From Bradyrhizobium guangdongense (GTDB lineage: Bacteria > Pseudomonadota > Alphaproteobacteria > Rhizobiales > Xanthobacteraceae): a DNA stretch of 64,000 bases. The notes under the pieces were generated by a model. The model had not been told where the DNA came from. It did no database searches and saw nothing but the letters and a program-made list of their open reading frames with translations. The stretch lies in assembly GCF_004114975.1 (NCBI RefSeq), contig NZ_CP030052.1, positions 620,001 through 684,000 on the forward strand, given 5' to 3'. Every line of letters starts with the position of its first letter. The first letter of the stretch is position 1. Below, one piece after another: positions 1 to 8,866 of the stretch. Made by a program: the position numbers and the translations under genes.

Positions 1-911
1 AATTTGCAACCGGCCAGGATCCGACGCATCCGGTGAACGTCCGCGCGCAGGAAGCCATCCAACGCATTCTAGAGGCTACCAGTGGCCGGCTCGAGATCAG
101 GCTGTTTCCGGCCAACCAGCTCGGGTCCGACACCGAGCTCATGACCCAGGTCCGCAGCGGCGGCGTCGAATTCTTTAATCAGTCCTCTTCGATCCTCGCC
201 ACCCTGGTCCCAAGTGCGGGCCTGGTGAACACCGGCTTCGCGTTTACTGACTACGATAGCGTTTGGAAAGCTATGGACGGAGATCTCGGAACCTACATCC
301 GGACGCAGATTGCCAAAACTCCGATCATGGCGGTTTCCAAAGCGTGGGATAACGGCTTTCGTCAGGTGACTTCTTCCGGACGTGAGATCCGCAGCCCTGA
401 CGATCTAAAGAATTTCCAGATCCGCGTCCCCCCGGCGCCGCTTTTGACCTCGCTTTTCAAGGCGCTTGGAGCCGGCCCGACGCCTATTAACTTCAACGAG
501 GTCTACTCCGCGTTACAGACCAAAGTCGTGGACGGCCAGGAGAATCCGTTGCCGATCATTGCAACCGCCCGCCTCTACGAAGTGCAAAGCACGTGCAGCC
601 TGACCGGGCACGTTTGGGACGGATACTGGATCCTCGCCAACAAGCGCGCATTCGAGCGCTTACCGAAGGATGTTCAGGAGGTCGTGACCCGCGAACTAGA
701 TCGCTCCGCCGTCGATCAGCGGGCTGATATCGCAAAGCTCAGCCAGTCCTTGCGCACCGATCTGTCGGCCAAAGGTCTCAAATTTATCGAAGTCGATCGC
801 GCCGCCTTCCGACAAGCCTTGTCCAAGACTAGCTTCTACTCCGACTGGAAGGGCAAATTCGGCGAGGAGGCGTGGTCGCAGCTCGAAAAAGCGGCGGGTC
901 AGCTGTCATGA
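1..911 (+). CDS. TRAP transporter substrate-binding protein, DctP family (5' end cut by window)
   Basis: Periplasmic solute receptor of a TRAP (tripartite ATP-independent periplasmic) carboxylate transporter. The reading frame is open from base 3 and reads FATGQDPTHPVNV before the first possible internal GTG at 33, so the signal peptide and first beta-strand lie upstream of the window. Family hallmarks are the stretch around KNFQIRVPPAPLL, whose arginine normally binds the substrate carboxylate, and the following FNEVYSALQTKVVDGQENP block that shapes the DctP pocket. The stop overlaps the ATG of the next gene (ATGA), so receptor and permease are translationally coupled. The exact ligand is unknown; other DctP proteins take C4-dicarboxylates, keto acids or aromatic acids. 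Confidence 0.92.
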   Translation, partial: FATGQDPTHPVNVRAQEAIQRILEATSGRLEIRLFPANQLGSDTELMTQVRSGGVEFFNQSSSILATLVPSAGLVNTGFAFTDYDSVWKAMDGDLGTYIRTQIAKTPIMAVSKAWDNGFRQVTSSGREIRSPDDLKNFQIRVPPAPLLTSLFKALGAGPTPINFNEVYSALQTKVVDGQENPLPIIATARLYEVQSTCSLTGHVWDGYWILANKRAFERLPKDVQEVVTRELDRSAVDQRADIAKLSQSLRTDLSAKGLKFIEVDRAAFRQALSKTSFYSDWKGKFGEEAWSQLEKAAGQLS

Positions 912-2803
912 GCAGCGTGAGCCACGCTCCACATGCTGATGACGGTGGAGCGACCGCCTCGACTGAACGGGGTCCCCGACATTGGGCGGTAACAGCGAAC
1001 ACGATGTTGGGCCACCTCGTCGCGGTCCCAGCCGCGCTACTCGTCCTGGCCGAAGTCGCAATCCTGGCCGCAGGAATCGTAGGCAGATACGTATTCCGCT
1101 CCCCCATCGTCTGGTCCGACGAACTCGCCGGTATTCTCTTCCTTTGGCTTGCCATGCTCGGCTCCGTCATTGCTTTCCAGCGCGGCGAGCACATGCGTAT
1201 GACAGCCATCGTCGGCGTGCTCAGTGCCCAGGTGCGTGCGTTTTTGGACGTGGTGGCGGCCGCAGCCTCGCTGGCGTTTCTTTTGCTCGTCGTTTGGCCG
1301 GCCTATGAATTTGCCGCCGACGAGGCCTTCGTCACCACGCCGGCGCTGGAGATCATCAACACTTGGCGTGCGGCGGCGCTACCGATCGGAATTGGGCTGA
1401 TGCTGATCGCCGCGGCCCTCCGGCTCTGCCGAATTGCCAATCTACGCAGCTTGTTGGCCTCTCTAGCGATCGTCGCCGGTCTCATCCTTGCGTTCGTGCT
1501 GCTCGCGCCGGTTTTTAAGCCGCTCGGCAATCTGAACCTTCTGATCTTCTTCGTCTTTGTTGTCGGTGCGATGGTCTTTGCCGCCGTTCCGATTGCCTTT
1601 GCATTCGGTCTCGCCACCGTGGGTTATCTCACGCTTACGACGAGCACGCCGGACGTAGTGATGATCGGGCGGATGGATGAAGGGATGAGCCATCTGATCC
1701 TGCTCGCCGTGCCTCTTTTCGTCTTCCTGGGCCTGCTGATCGAGATGACGGGCATGGCTCGCGCAATGGTCGGTTTCCTCGCAAGTCTCCTCGGCCACGT
1801 CCGCGGCGGGCTGCACTACGTCCTGGTCGGGGCTATGTATCTGGTCTCCGGTATCTCAGGGTCCAAGGCGGCAGATATGGCGGCCGTGGCCCCTGTGCTG
1901 TTTCCCGAGATGCGGCAGCGTGGCGCCAAACCCGGCGACCTCGTTGCGTTGCTGGCCGCCACGGGGGCGCAAACCGAAACGATTCCGCCGTCGCTGGTTC
2001 TGATCACGATCGGCTCGGTGACGGGCGTGTCGATCTCCGCGCTATTCACCGGCGGATTGCTCCCGGGCGTGGTGCTCGCAGTTATGCTCGGGGCGATCGT
2101 GTGGTGGCGCTACCGGCGCGAGGACCTCTCTCACGTCAAAAGGGCGACTGGGCGGGAGATCGGCCGAGCCTTTGTCATTGCTCTTCCTGCGATCGCCTTG
2201 CCTTTCGTGATCCGGACCGCCGTCGTCGAAGGCGTTGCAACGGCAACGGAGGTCTCGACCATCGGCATCTTGTACTCGGCCTGCGCCGGTCTCCTCATTT
2301 ACCGCCAGTTCGACTGGCGACGCATCTATCCTATGCTGGTCGAGACGGCCTCCCTGTCGGGCGCGATTCTGCTCATCATCGGCGCCGCGACAGGAATGGC
2401 CTGGGCGCTGACCCAGTCGGGATTTTCAGCCTCGCTTGCCAAGTTCATGACCAGCCTTCCCGGCGGTGTCCCCGTCTTCCTAGCGGTGACGATCGTAACT
2501 TTCGTGATTCTAGGCAGCGTGCTGGAGGGGATCCCAGCCATCGTCTTGTTCGGTCCGCTCCTGTTCCCGATCGCGCGGCAGGTTGGGGTCCACGATGTCC
2601 ATTACGCAATGGTCGTGGTTCTCGCGATGGGCATCGGCCTGTTCGCACCGCCGTTTGGGGTCGGCTACTACGCGGCCTGCGCTATCAGCCGCATTAACCC
2701 GGACGACGGTATGAGACCAATCGTGGGATACATGATTGCGCTGCTCATTGGCACGCTGATCGTCGCCGCGGTGCCCTGGCTGTCTATCGGCTTCCTGAAA
2801 TAA
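908..2803 (+). CDS. TRAP transporter permease, fused DctQ-DctM
   Basis: Membrane component of the TRAP importer, 631 residues. The first ~200 residues form the four-helix small subunit (DctQ), including the typical WSDELAGILFLWLAML helix. The remainder is the large multi-helix DctM subunit, ending in a region (FAPPFGVGYYAA) typical of the family. DctM alone is usually ~430 residues, so the length fits a QM fusion. The start at 908 is chosen because it gives an ATGA overlap with the receptor gene and an N-terminus free of non-homologous sequence; an upstream GTG at 872 is less likely. It should drive Na+- or H+-coupled uptake of an organic acid delivered by the preceding receptor. Confidence 0.92.
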   Translation: MSSVSHAPHADDGGATASTERGPRHWAVTANTMLGHLVAVPAALLVLAEVAILAAGIVGRYVFRSPIVWSDELAGILFLWLAMLGSVIAFQRGEHMRMTAIVGVLSAQVRAFLDVVAAAASLAFLLLVVWPAYEFAADEAFVTTPALEIINTWRAAALPIGIGLMLIAAALRLCRIANLRSLLASLAIVAGLILAFVLLAPVFKPLGNLNLLIFFVFVVGAMVFAAVPIAFAFGLATVGYLTLTTSTPDVVMIGRMDEGMSHLILLAVPLFVFLGLLIEMTGMARAMVGFLASLLGHVRGGLHYVLVGAMYLVSGISGSKAADMAAVAPVLFPEMRQRGAKPGDLVALLAATGAQTETIPPSLVLITIGSVTGVSISALFTGGLLPGVVLAVMLGAIVWWRYRREDLSHVKRATGREIGRAFVIALPAIALPFVIRTAVVEGVATATEVSTIGILYSACAGLLIYRQFDWRRIYPMLVETASLSGAILLIIGAATGMAWALTQSGFSASLAKFMTSLPGGVPVFLAVTIVTFVILGSVLEGIPAIVLFGPLLFPIARQVGVHDVHYAMVVVLAMGIGLFAPPFGVGYYAACAISRINPDDGMRPIVGYMIALLIGTLIVAAVPWLSIGFLK

Positions 2804-2808
2804 GACTA

Positions 2809-2826
2809 TCCGGTCCCGTGACCGGA
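2809..2826 (+). terminator. Possible transcription stop hairpin after the TRAP genes
   Basis: A perfect 7-bp inverted repeat (TCCGGTC / GACCGGA) with a four-base loop lies 6 bases after the TRAP permease stop codon. No T-run follows, so it is at best a weak or Rho-assisted terminator. Confidence 0.3.
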
Positions 2827-3087
2827 CCGCGATCGGCTGCCACCTTAAGTGACGCGAGCGGATAGAACTTGCTGGCACCGGCAGCAGTTTATAACGCTGG
2901 CGAAGCGAAGCGCCCCGATCAGCGTGTGAACTGGTTCATATGCGCGGCGTGCAGCCTTGGATAACCAACAGAGCGAAGCAGGCTCCGGCTCGGCTGAGGC
3001 GGTACGTCAGCCGTTCGTCTTCTGATGAACGCTTGGCCCGCGCTTTGCAGGTGATTCATTGCGCCTAAAGCAGCAAAGTAGGCTGCC

Positions 3088-3732
3088 ATGACGTGGATAG
3101 AAGCTTGTGGCTATCTGGCCTCTTCGCTCGTCCTCGTGACATTCTGCATGCACACCATGCTGACTCTGCGGGCCGTCGCCATCTGCAGCAATCTCGCATT
3201 CATCGTCTATGCCACTGGCGCCGGTATCTACCCTGTGCTGATTCTGCACTTTATTTTGCTTCCACTAAACGCTGCCTACTTCGTCCGCATGGTCTTGGTA
3301 CTACGCCGCGCCAAGCTCGCCGCTAATACAGATCTTTCTCCGAACTGGCTTCAGCCGTTCATGCACACACAGCGGATCAAGGCTGGAGAGACAATCTTCG
3401 AGAAAGGGGATCACGCCGATGCACTCTATCTCATCGGATCAGGACAAGTCGAGCTTCCCGAAATAGACAAGCTCTTGTATCCAGGAGAGGTTTTTGGTGA
3501 GGTTGGGCTGTTCGCCGTGGATCGACGCCGCCGCACGCAATCTGCTCGAGCGGCCAGCGATTTGGAGCTTTTCTGGATCAAGGCCGACGCATTAAAGAGG
3601 ATTTGCGAACGGAACCCTGGCCTCTCGCTGTACTTTCTTCGTCCTGTAGCCACTCGGCTTAGCTCAAATGCTTCCGAGCGAACAGAGCCCCGGCAAGCCC
3701 CGTCCGCGCGTTGCGCTGGGGACATTAGATGA
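3088..3732 (+). CDS. Membrane-anchored cyclic-nucleotide-binding (CRP-like sensor) domain protein
   Basis: A 214-residue protein. Residues ~5-80 carry about three hydrophobic segments (ASSLVLVTFCMHTML, AICSNLAFIVYATG, YPVLILHFILLPLNAAYF). Residues ~90-200 are a Crp/Fnr-type cNMP-binding fold: RIKAGETIFEKGDHADALYL, then GSGQVEL and PGEVFGEVGLF. There is no helix-turn-helix after the sensor domain, so this is not a DNA-binding regulator. It may sense a ligand at the membrane. It stands alone between the TRAP operon and two small genes. The role is unknown; the domain assignment is firm, and the physiological ligand (cAMP, cGMP or none) cannot be read. Confidence 0.75.
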   Translation: MTWIEACGYLASSLVLVTFCMHTMLTLRAVAICSNLAFIVYATGAGIYPVLILHFILLPLNAAYFVRMVLVLRRAKLAANTDLSPNWLQPFMHTQRIKAGETIFEKGDHADALYLIGSGQVELPEIDKLLYPGEVFGEVGLFAVDRRRRTQSARAASDLELFWIKADALKRICERNPGLSLYFLRPVATRLSSNASERTEPRQAPSARCAGDIR

Positions 3733-3789
3733 ACCGCATACGCTCTCGCTGACACCGCGGTGGCGGGCGTTGCGTAGCTTCTTTGATCT

Positions 3790-4026
3790 CTACGCTTTGT
3801 GGTGAGCGATATTGTAATCTCCCGGCATGCATTTGTGCCGCTGAATATGCCAAGTATCTGAGCGGTAAATTGGATGCGCTTCTTTCCACTGGGCCAGCCC
3901 TGTCTGGCCGTTCATAACGCAGCCCTGGAAAGTAAGCGTGCTGTCGAATGCAGAGCTCGTCACGATCTTATCAACGCAATCGGCGGATGCAAATTGGCAA
4001 AGCACGGCAACCATCGTCACGAACAA
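3790..4026 (-). CDS. Small exported protein of unknown function
   Basis: 78 residues starting at a TTG (4026) preceded five bases upstream by GAGGA. The N-terminus is a compact signal peptide (FVTMVAVLCQFASA followed by DC), giving a mature protein of about 60 residues with three cysteines. Its body (for example LTFQGCVMNGQTGLAQW and the C-terminal KCMPGDYNIA) has the look of a conserved Bradyrhizobium periplasmic small protein, but I do not recognise a family. The alternative start at the internal ATG (residue 5) would keep most of the signal peptide. It runs opposite to its neighbours and is not part of an obvious operon. Confidence 0.5.
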   Translation of the reverse strand: MFVTMVAVLCQFASADCVDKIVTSSAFDSTLTFQGCVMNGQTGLAQWKEAHPIYRSDTWHIQRHKCMPGDYNIAHHKA

Positions 4027-4339
4027 ATCGTCCTCGAAATGAAACTCTTCAAAAACAAACTATGGACCTATGGACTGCAATTACCACAAGAGCTGCTCTC
4101 GTGCTAGCTGATGGTGGCTTTTTGACCAGCTCATAAAGCAAAGACGGGAAGCGGAGTCAGCAAATCGGCCAACTGGTGGAGGAGCATCGAATATCCAGGC
4201 TCAAAGTCTTTTGGGTACGTATGCATCCCTGGGGCTGATAATCGATCGGAATGCAGCGACACTTCCAGCTCCATCCTCCTCCTTGTTGATTGTCTCCTTG
4301 GTTTGAGATTTGATGCGAAATCATTTCAGATGAGGTCCT

Positions 4340-4519
4340 ATGAGCGTCAAGGCCGTGATGGCAACAATCCTGCAGCACGAGCTCGCCTCCCGTGGCGTGA
4401 ACTCACTCACGCGTTCTGATTACGAGGCGGTTATTGAGCAGCTGATCAAAAAGCTGACAGAGCTAGAGTTTGAGCTCCGCTCGCGATCAACTAACGGCTC
4501 GCAAGGAGTTCCGACCTAA
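4340..4519 (+). CDS. Hypothetical 59-residue protein
   Basis: A short open frame starting at ATG 4340 with GAGG seven bases upstream and stopping at TAA 4517-4519. The product begins MSVKAVMATILQHELASRG and continues as a charged, probably alpha-helical segment (YEAVIEQLIKKLTELEFELR) with heptad-like leucines, so it may form a small helical or coiled-coil oligomer. Codon use is ordinary and the ribosome-binding site is good, which argues for a real gene, but no homologue is recognised. Confidence 0.4.
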   Translation: MSVKAVMATILQHELASRGVNSLTRSDYEAVIEQLIKKLTELEFELRSRSTNGSQGVPT

Positions 4520-4996
4520 CCAATCACTCAACTCGCGTCGTAGCCGGACGAGTAATTGCCCAACTTCCGTTCGCGGCTCCGCGACATAGGCCGTCCTGGT
4601 GGGCGACGATCACGGCACTTCAACTGGCGGCACCGCCATGCTGACCAAAACAAAACATAACATCACCTCGCGCCCTGCCATTTACGTTAACTGCAGCCGA
4701 GATTTGCGGAGGAGCCGCCGCCGGGCCATCTCGTGCCTGTCAGCTATCGCTACTGCACCTGGGGCAGGGCAATTTCAAGTAGCTGACGCCGGGGCCGGTG
4801 GCCATAATCCTCGGCAAGCCAGCGGCCCCACTTGTCTTAGCTCCTGTTTTGAACTGTTCATGCTCGTATGTATCCGCCCCAGGCGCGCCGTCGCGAAATG
4901 CTAAGACCGCGAGCTGCCGCCAACTCATCTGCGGCCTGCACCAGCTAGTTGCTCTGTGCCAAGTGCCGCGTGCCGACCGGAAACGAGTTTCCAACC
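4520..4996. other. Intergenic region without a supported gene
   Basis: 477 bases between the 59-residue gene and the end of the minus-strand sugar-transport operon. Open frames on both strands here have no ribosome-binding site, no family resemblance and arginine/serine-rich composition typical of non-coding GC-rich DNA. No terminator, tRNA or repeat was seen. Confidence 0.4.
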
Positions 4997-5887
4997 TTAA
5001 CCGAATTTAGGCAGATGTAGAGGCACCCCTTCGCAGGGCACATCGAGCTCTTCAACCTGGCCCTTGCCGACCTCTGTCACGCGCAACTTCTTGCCTTCAA
5101 TCGTGAAGGCGCAATTTGTCGGTTGCGGCCCATCCAGCATGAGCCGGTCCACGACGTTGCCGCCGCGGTCGAGCACAGTGACGTTCTTCTGATTATAGAC
5201 TGTGCAATAGAGCCGGCCGTCGGTGCCAAAAGCCATCCCGTCGGGCCCCTTGAAGTCAGGATTGGAGTCGGGCTGCAGCACATTGCCGAAAACAACACGT
5301 TCAGGCATTGGCTTGCCGAGTACGTCATAGCGGTAGATTTCGCCTGTGAACGATGCGTTGGCATAGAGATGGTCGTCGGGCCCGAAAGCAATCCCGTTGG
5401 TGAATCGGATCTTGCGATCGAGGACGCGAAGGACCTTCATGGCCGCGGGATCGATTTCGTAGACGCGGCCGTCCCAATCAAGGTCCATATAGCCCTCGAC
5501 GAAGGCCTGCCCGTTGATGAAATCCTCAGCCGCCATGCCTGAATCAGTCATGTAGAGTAGTCCGTTGGGGCCGAAGCAGAGGTCATTCGGAAATAGAAAG
5601 CGATCGGCGCCTTCGCCCTGCATGCGCCGGATCTCGTTTCCGGCTTGGTCGATGCAAATCAGCGCCCGCAGGCCCGCTTCCGCGATCCAGATGCGGCCGT
5701 GGCCGTCCGTCGTCAGTCCGTTCGGGCGGCCGCCCGTCGCGCGAACCACTCTGCGATTGCCTCGCTGATCGAGCCGCGTGATGCACAACGTCGATGCGGA
5801 CATCTCCGTGACATACATCGATCCGTCGGGGAGGCAGATTGGCCCCTCGGGCGCTCCGATTCCGCTAGCAAAAAGTCTCGATGCCAT
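4997..5887 (-). CDS. SMP-30/gluconolactonase/LRE-family protein
   Basis: 296-residue six-bladed beta-propeller enzyme of the regucalcin/gluconolactonase family, probably hydrolysing a sugar lactone. The divalent-metal ligands typical of the family are present: the glutamate in GAPEGPICLPDG near the N-terminus, the asparagine in FPNDLCFGPNG, the asparagine in FTNGIAFGPDDH, and the aspartate in KGPDGMAFGTDG. It is the last gene of a minus-strand operon, 45 bases after the ABC ATPase. That position suggests the imported sugar or polyol is oxidised to a lactone that this enzyme opens. Length is normal for the family. Confidence 0.85.
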   Translation of the reverse strand: MASRLFASGIGAPEGPICLPDGSMYVTEMSASTLCITRLDQRGNRRVVRATGGRPNGLTTDGHGRIWIAEAGLRALICIDQAGNEIRRMQGEGADRFLFPNDLCFGPNGLLYMTDSGMAAEDFINGQAFVEGYMDLDWDGRVYEIDPAAMKVLRVLDRKIRFTNGIAFGPDDHLYANASFTGEIYRYDVLGKPMPERVVFGNVLQPDSNPDFKGPDGMAFGTDGRLYCTVYNQKNVTVLDRGGNVVDRLMLDGPQPTNCAFTIEGKKLRVTEVGKGQVEELDVPCEGVPLHLPKFG

Positions 5888-5932
5888 GCTTTTCCCCCTG
5901 CATCCCGTTGTTGGGTTTGCGAACTCTTGCGC

Positions 5933-7036
5933 TTAGGCGATGACCGAGCCTGTGGCCGGATCGATCAGCACCATCCGATTGAGGTCGATGGCGAGCTGGA
6001 TTCGCTCGCCATGGCTCTGAACATCATGTGCTTGCAGCTCCGCGACTGCGTCTACTCCGCCGATCTTGATGGTCGTGAAGGTACGAGTACCTGTAGGCTG
6101 GATGAGATCGGCGACCGCTGAATAGGGCACCACCCCATCGCGCAATGGTCCGTCGCCGGCTCGGCCGAAATGCTGAGGCCGAATGCCGACAATGACCTCA
6201 CGTCCCGCCACGCTAGAAAGGGCAGTGGCCTTCGCAGGCGGCACAGTCAGGGACTCTCCGGAACCGAAAACGACAGAAAGCCCGCCATTCATCGCCGTCA
6301 GGGTTGCCGGTATGAGATTGATCGAAGGAGAGCCGAGGAAGCCCGCCACGAAGCCCGTTCGCGGCCGCTCGAACAGTTCGAGTGGAGCTCCCTGCTGCTC
6401 TATTTTTCCATCGCGTAGCAGCACGATACGATCCGCCAGCGTCATCGCCTCGACCTGATCGTGTGTAACGTAGATCATTGTGGTGGTGATCTCGTGATGC
6501 AGACGCTTGATCTCGGTTCGCATTTCGTCACGCAATTGGGCGTCCAGATTCGAGAGCGGCTCGTCAAACAAGAAAAGATCCGCCTTGCGAACGATGGCCC
6601 GTCCGATCGCGACGCGTTGACGCTGTCCACCGGAGAGCTGACGTGGATAACGCTGGAGGAGATTGCCGATGCCGAGCATCTCGGCGGCTTCGCTGACCCG
6701 CTTCCTGATCTCGATTTCTGGCGTCTTGCGGGCGCGCAGGCCGAACGCGATATTCTCATTGACGGTTAAATAGGGATAGAGTGCGTAGTTCTGAAAGACC
6801 ATCGCAATGTTGCGTTCGCGCGGACGCAGATCGTTGACGATAGCGCCGCCAATCGCGATCGTGCCGTCGTCCGGATCTTCGAGACCGGCGATCGTCCGCA
6901 AAAGCGTGCTCTTGCCGCAGCCTGACGGACCCACGAGCACAGCGAATTCGCCATCGCTGATGGTTAAGTCTAGTCCCCGAACGGCATGCACGTTACCGTA
7001 GTATTTGTGCACTCCGGTCAACTTGACGTCGGCCAC
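5933..7036 (-). CDS. Sugar ABC transporter ATP-binding protein (UgpC/MalK type)
   Basis: 367-residue CUT1-class ATPase that energises sugar import. Visible motifs: Walker [11 protein letters not shown]-loop region [13 protein letters not shown] signature [15 protein letters not shown], Walker [13 protein letters not shown] and switch HVTHDQ-type sequence ([16 protein letters not shown]). Residues ~240-360 form the C-terminal TOBE/regulatory domain found in MalK and UgpC. It lies 10 bases after the second permease gene and belongs to the five-gene operon starting at 10303. Substrate specificity comes from the binding protein and cannot be named. Confidence 0.93.
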   Translation of the reverse strand: MADVKLTGVHKYYGNVHAVRGLDLTISDGEFAVLVGPSGCGKSTLLRTIAGLEDPDDGTIAIGGAIVNDLRPRERNIAMVFQNYALYPYLTVNENIAFGLRARKTPEIEIRKRVSEAAEMLGIGNLLQRYPRQLSGGQRQRVAIGRAIVRKADLFLFDEPLSNLDAQLRDEMRTEIKRLHHEITTTMIYVTHDQVEAMTLADRIVLLRDGKIEQQGAPLELFERPRTGFVAGFLGSPSINLIPATLTAMNGGLSVVFGSGESLTVPPAKATALSSVAGREVIVGIRPQHFGRAGDGPLRDGVVPYSAVADLIQPTGTRTFTTIKIGGVDAVAELQAHDVQSHGERIQLAIDLNRMVLIDPATGSVIA

Positions 7037-7046
7037 TCTAATCTCC

Positions 7047-7886
7047 TCAACCTTTGACGGCGCCGAGCGAGATGCCGCGCACGAGATAGCGCTGCATTAC
7101 CGTAACTGCGACGAAGATCGGCAAAGTCCCCAGGACGGACATCGCCGCGATTTTGGCCCAGAAGTTCGACTGGCCACCGAAATAGTGCGTCAGCATGACC
7201 GGAAAAGTGATCACTTCGGTACGCGTGAGCACCAGCGCGAAGAGGAAGTCGTTCCAGGCGAACACGAAAGTAAAGACCGAAGTCGCCATGAGCCCCGGGC
7301 GCACCATCGGGAAGACGACTTTCCAGATGACCTGCCATCGGTTCAGTCCGTCGACGAGGGCGCTTTCCTCCAGCTCGAGCGGAACATCAACGATATAACC
7401 CCGCATCATCCAGATGACATAGGGCAGATTGAACGCGGTATAGAGCACGATCAGGCCGAAGTAGCCGTCAACCAAACCGAAATAGACGTAGATGAGGAAG
7501 ATCGGGAAGACGACCGCAATCGGCGGGATCATGCGCTGGGAAATGATCCACATCGCAAGGTTCTCGCCACCCGTGCCGAAGCGGGCGAGGCTGTAGGCGC
7601 ATAGGGTACCAAGAATGATGGCAATGGCGGAGCTAACGCCGGCGACGATCAGGCTGTTCAGGATGGCCATGACGTCACCATCCTTGAATAGGACATAATA
7701 ATTCGAGAACTGGATCTGCCCAGGCATCCACAATGGCGGCACGTGATAGATCTCGTCCGGCGTCTTGAACGAAATCATAAACAGCCAATAAACCGGAAAT
7801 AGAAACAGCAAAGTGACGACGCCGGCGCCGATATAGCGTAGCACCAGAACGCGCCCCTTCCTGGTGGGCAGCTTCATCAGCCTCAT
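7047..7886 (-). CDS. Sugar ABC transporter permease (MalG/UgpE type)
   Basis: 279-residue inner-membrane permease with about six helices and the EAA-type cytoplasmic loop that docks to the ATPase ([20 protein letters not shown]). The start at 7886 ([12 protein letters not shown]) is chosen because its ATG overlaps the TGA of the upstream permease (ATGA). A longer in-frame extension to 8105 would be arginine/histidine-rich antisense-like sequence and is rejected. It pairs with the other permease at 7883-8809. Confidence 0.92.
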   Translation of the reverse strand: MRLMKLPTRKGRVLVLRYIGAGVVTLLFLFPVYWLFMISFKTPDEIYHVPPLWMPGQIQFSNYYVLFKDGDVMAILNSLIVAGVSSAIAIILGTLCAYSLARFGTGGENLAMWIISQRMIPPIAVVFPIFLIYVYFGLVDGYFGLIVLYTAFNLPYVIWMMRGYIVDVPLELEESALVDGLNRWQVIWKVVFPMVRPGLMATSVFTFVFAWNDFLFALVLTRTEVITFPVMLTHYFGGQSNFWAKIAAMSVLGTLPIFVAVTVMQRYLVRGISLGAVKG

Positions 7887-8809
7887 CGCGCAATCTCCAT
7901 GCGCTTGAGGACAAGCGTGGTAATGAGAGTGAGCAGCGCAATCACCAGGAAGGAGATCGCGGCGGTGTAGCTGGTTTCGAATTGCGAGAAGCCCTGCACA
8001 TAGGTGTAGAGTGAAATCGTCTCGGTCATCGAGCCCGGCCCGCCTTCGGTGAGGGCCCAGATGATGTCGAAGATGCGCACGAGGTCGAGGCCGCGGATAA
8101 GGCATGCAACAGCTATCACGGGCGCGATCGCCGGCAGAATGATCGCGCGAAGCACGCGCAGATACGATGCCCCATCGATCTCAGCAGCCTCCAGTTGAGA
8201 CTGATCGACATTGGACAACGCAGCGAGCAGCAGCAGAAACATGAACGGCGACCACTGCCAAACTTCGCAGATGATGATCGCCGGATAGACGTAAGCAGGG
8301 TTGACGGTCCACAGGATCCGGATCGGTTCGCCGGCGAAAAAGCTGAGTATCTCACCGATGGGACCAAAGCGGACGTCGAACAACAGGCGCCAGGTCGCAC
8401 CAGCAACAATCGGAGAGATCACCGTCGGCAGCACCAAGAGCGCGACGAAGAGCTGGCGCCCGGGCATGCGGTCGATGAAGAGCTGCGCCATCAGGAAGCC
8501 GATCAGTAGCTCGAGAGGCAGGGCGATTGCTGTGATGATCGCGGTGTGGCCGAGCGATGCCCACAAACGGGTATCTCTGAACAACTCCGCATAGTTCAGC
8601 AAGCCGGCGAAAGACGTATCATTGTCCGTCATCGTGATGCGCTGGAAGCTCACGATCAACGAGTAGATGAGGGGAAAGAGGCCGACGAGGAGAAGAACCA
8701 ATATTGCGGGCGCAACGATGAGATAGGGTAGGCGGTCCTCGAGCACACGCCCGAGCCGGCTCGGGCGGCGATGTTCAGTGCCATTAAAGCTTAAAGAGAA
8801 CGTCATCAT
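7883..8809 (-). CDS. Sugar ABC transporter permease (MalF/UgpA type)
   Basis: 308-residue inner-membrane permease, first of the two permeases of the operon. After a short polar N-terminus it has about six helices and the EAA loop LEAAEIDGASYLRVLRAI. The start at 8809 (MMTFSLSFNG) is preferred over an upstream in-frame GTG at 8866 that would only add basic residues directly behind the binding-protein gene; a second ATG at 8806 is possible. Together with its partner it forms the CUT1 translocation channel. Confidence 0.9.
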   Translation of the reverse strand: MMTFSLSFNGTEHRRPSRLGRVLEDRLPYLIVAPAILVLLLVGLFPLIYSLIVSFQRITMTDNDTSFAGLLNYAELFRDTRLWASLGHTAIITAIALPLELLIGFLMAQLFIDRMPGRQLFVALLVLPTVISPIVAGATWRLLFDVRFGPIGEILSFFAGEPIRILWTVNPAYVYPAIIICEVWQWSPFMFLLLLAALSNVDQSQLEAAEIDGASYLRVLRAIILPAIAPVIAVACLIRGLDLVRIFDIIWALTEGGPGSMTETISLYTYVQGFSQFETSYTAAISFLVIALLTLITTLVLKRMEIAR

Positions 8810-8866
8810 CAATCCAGGAATCGCGCCGCACGGGAGGCGGTGCCTCCCGCGCGCCCTCCAAGCCAA

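Noticed and set aside
4599..4994. Open frames on both strands in the gap before the SMP-30 gene
   Set aside because: No start signals, no conserved motifs, arginine/cysteine-rich composition.
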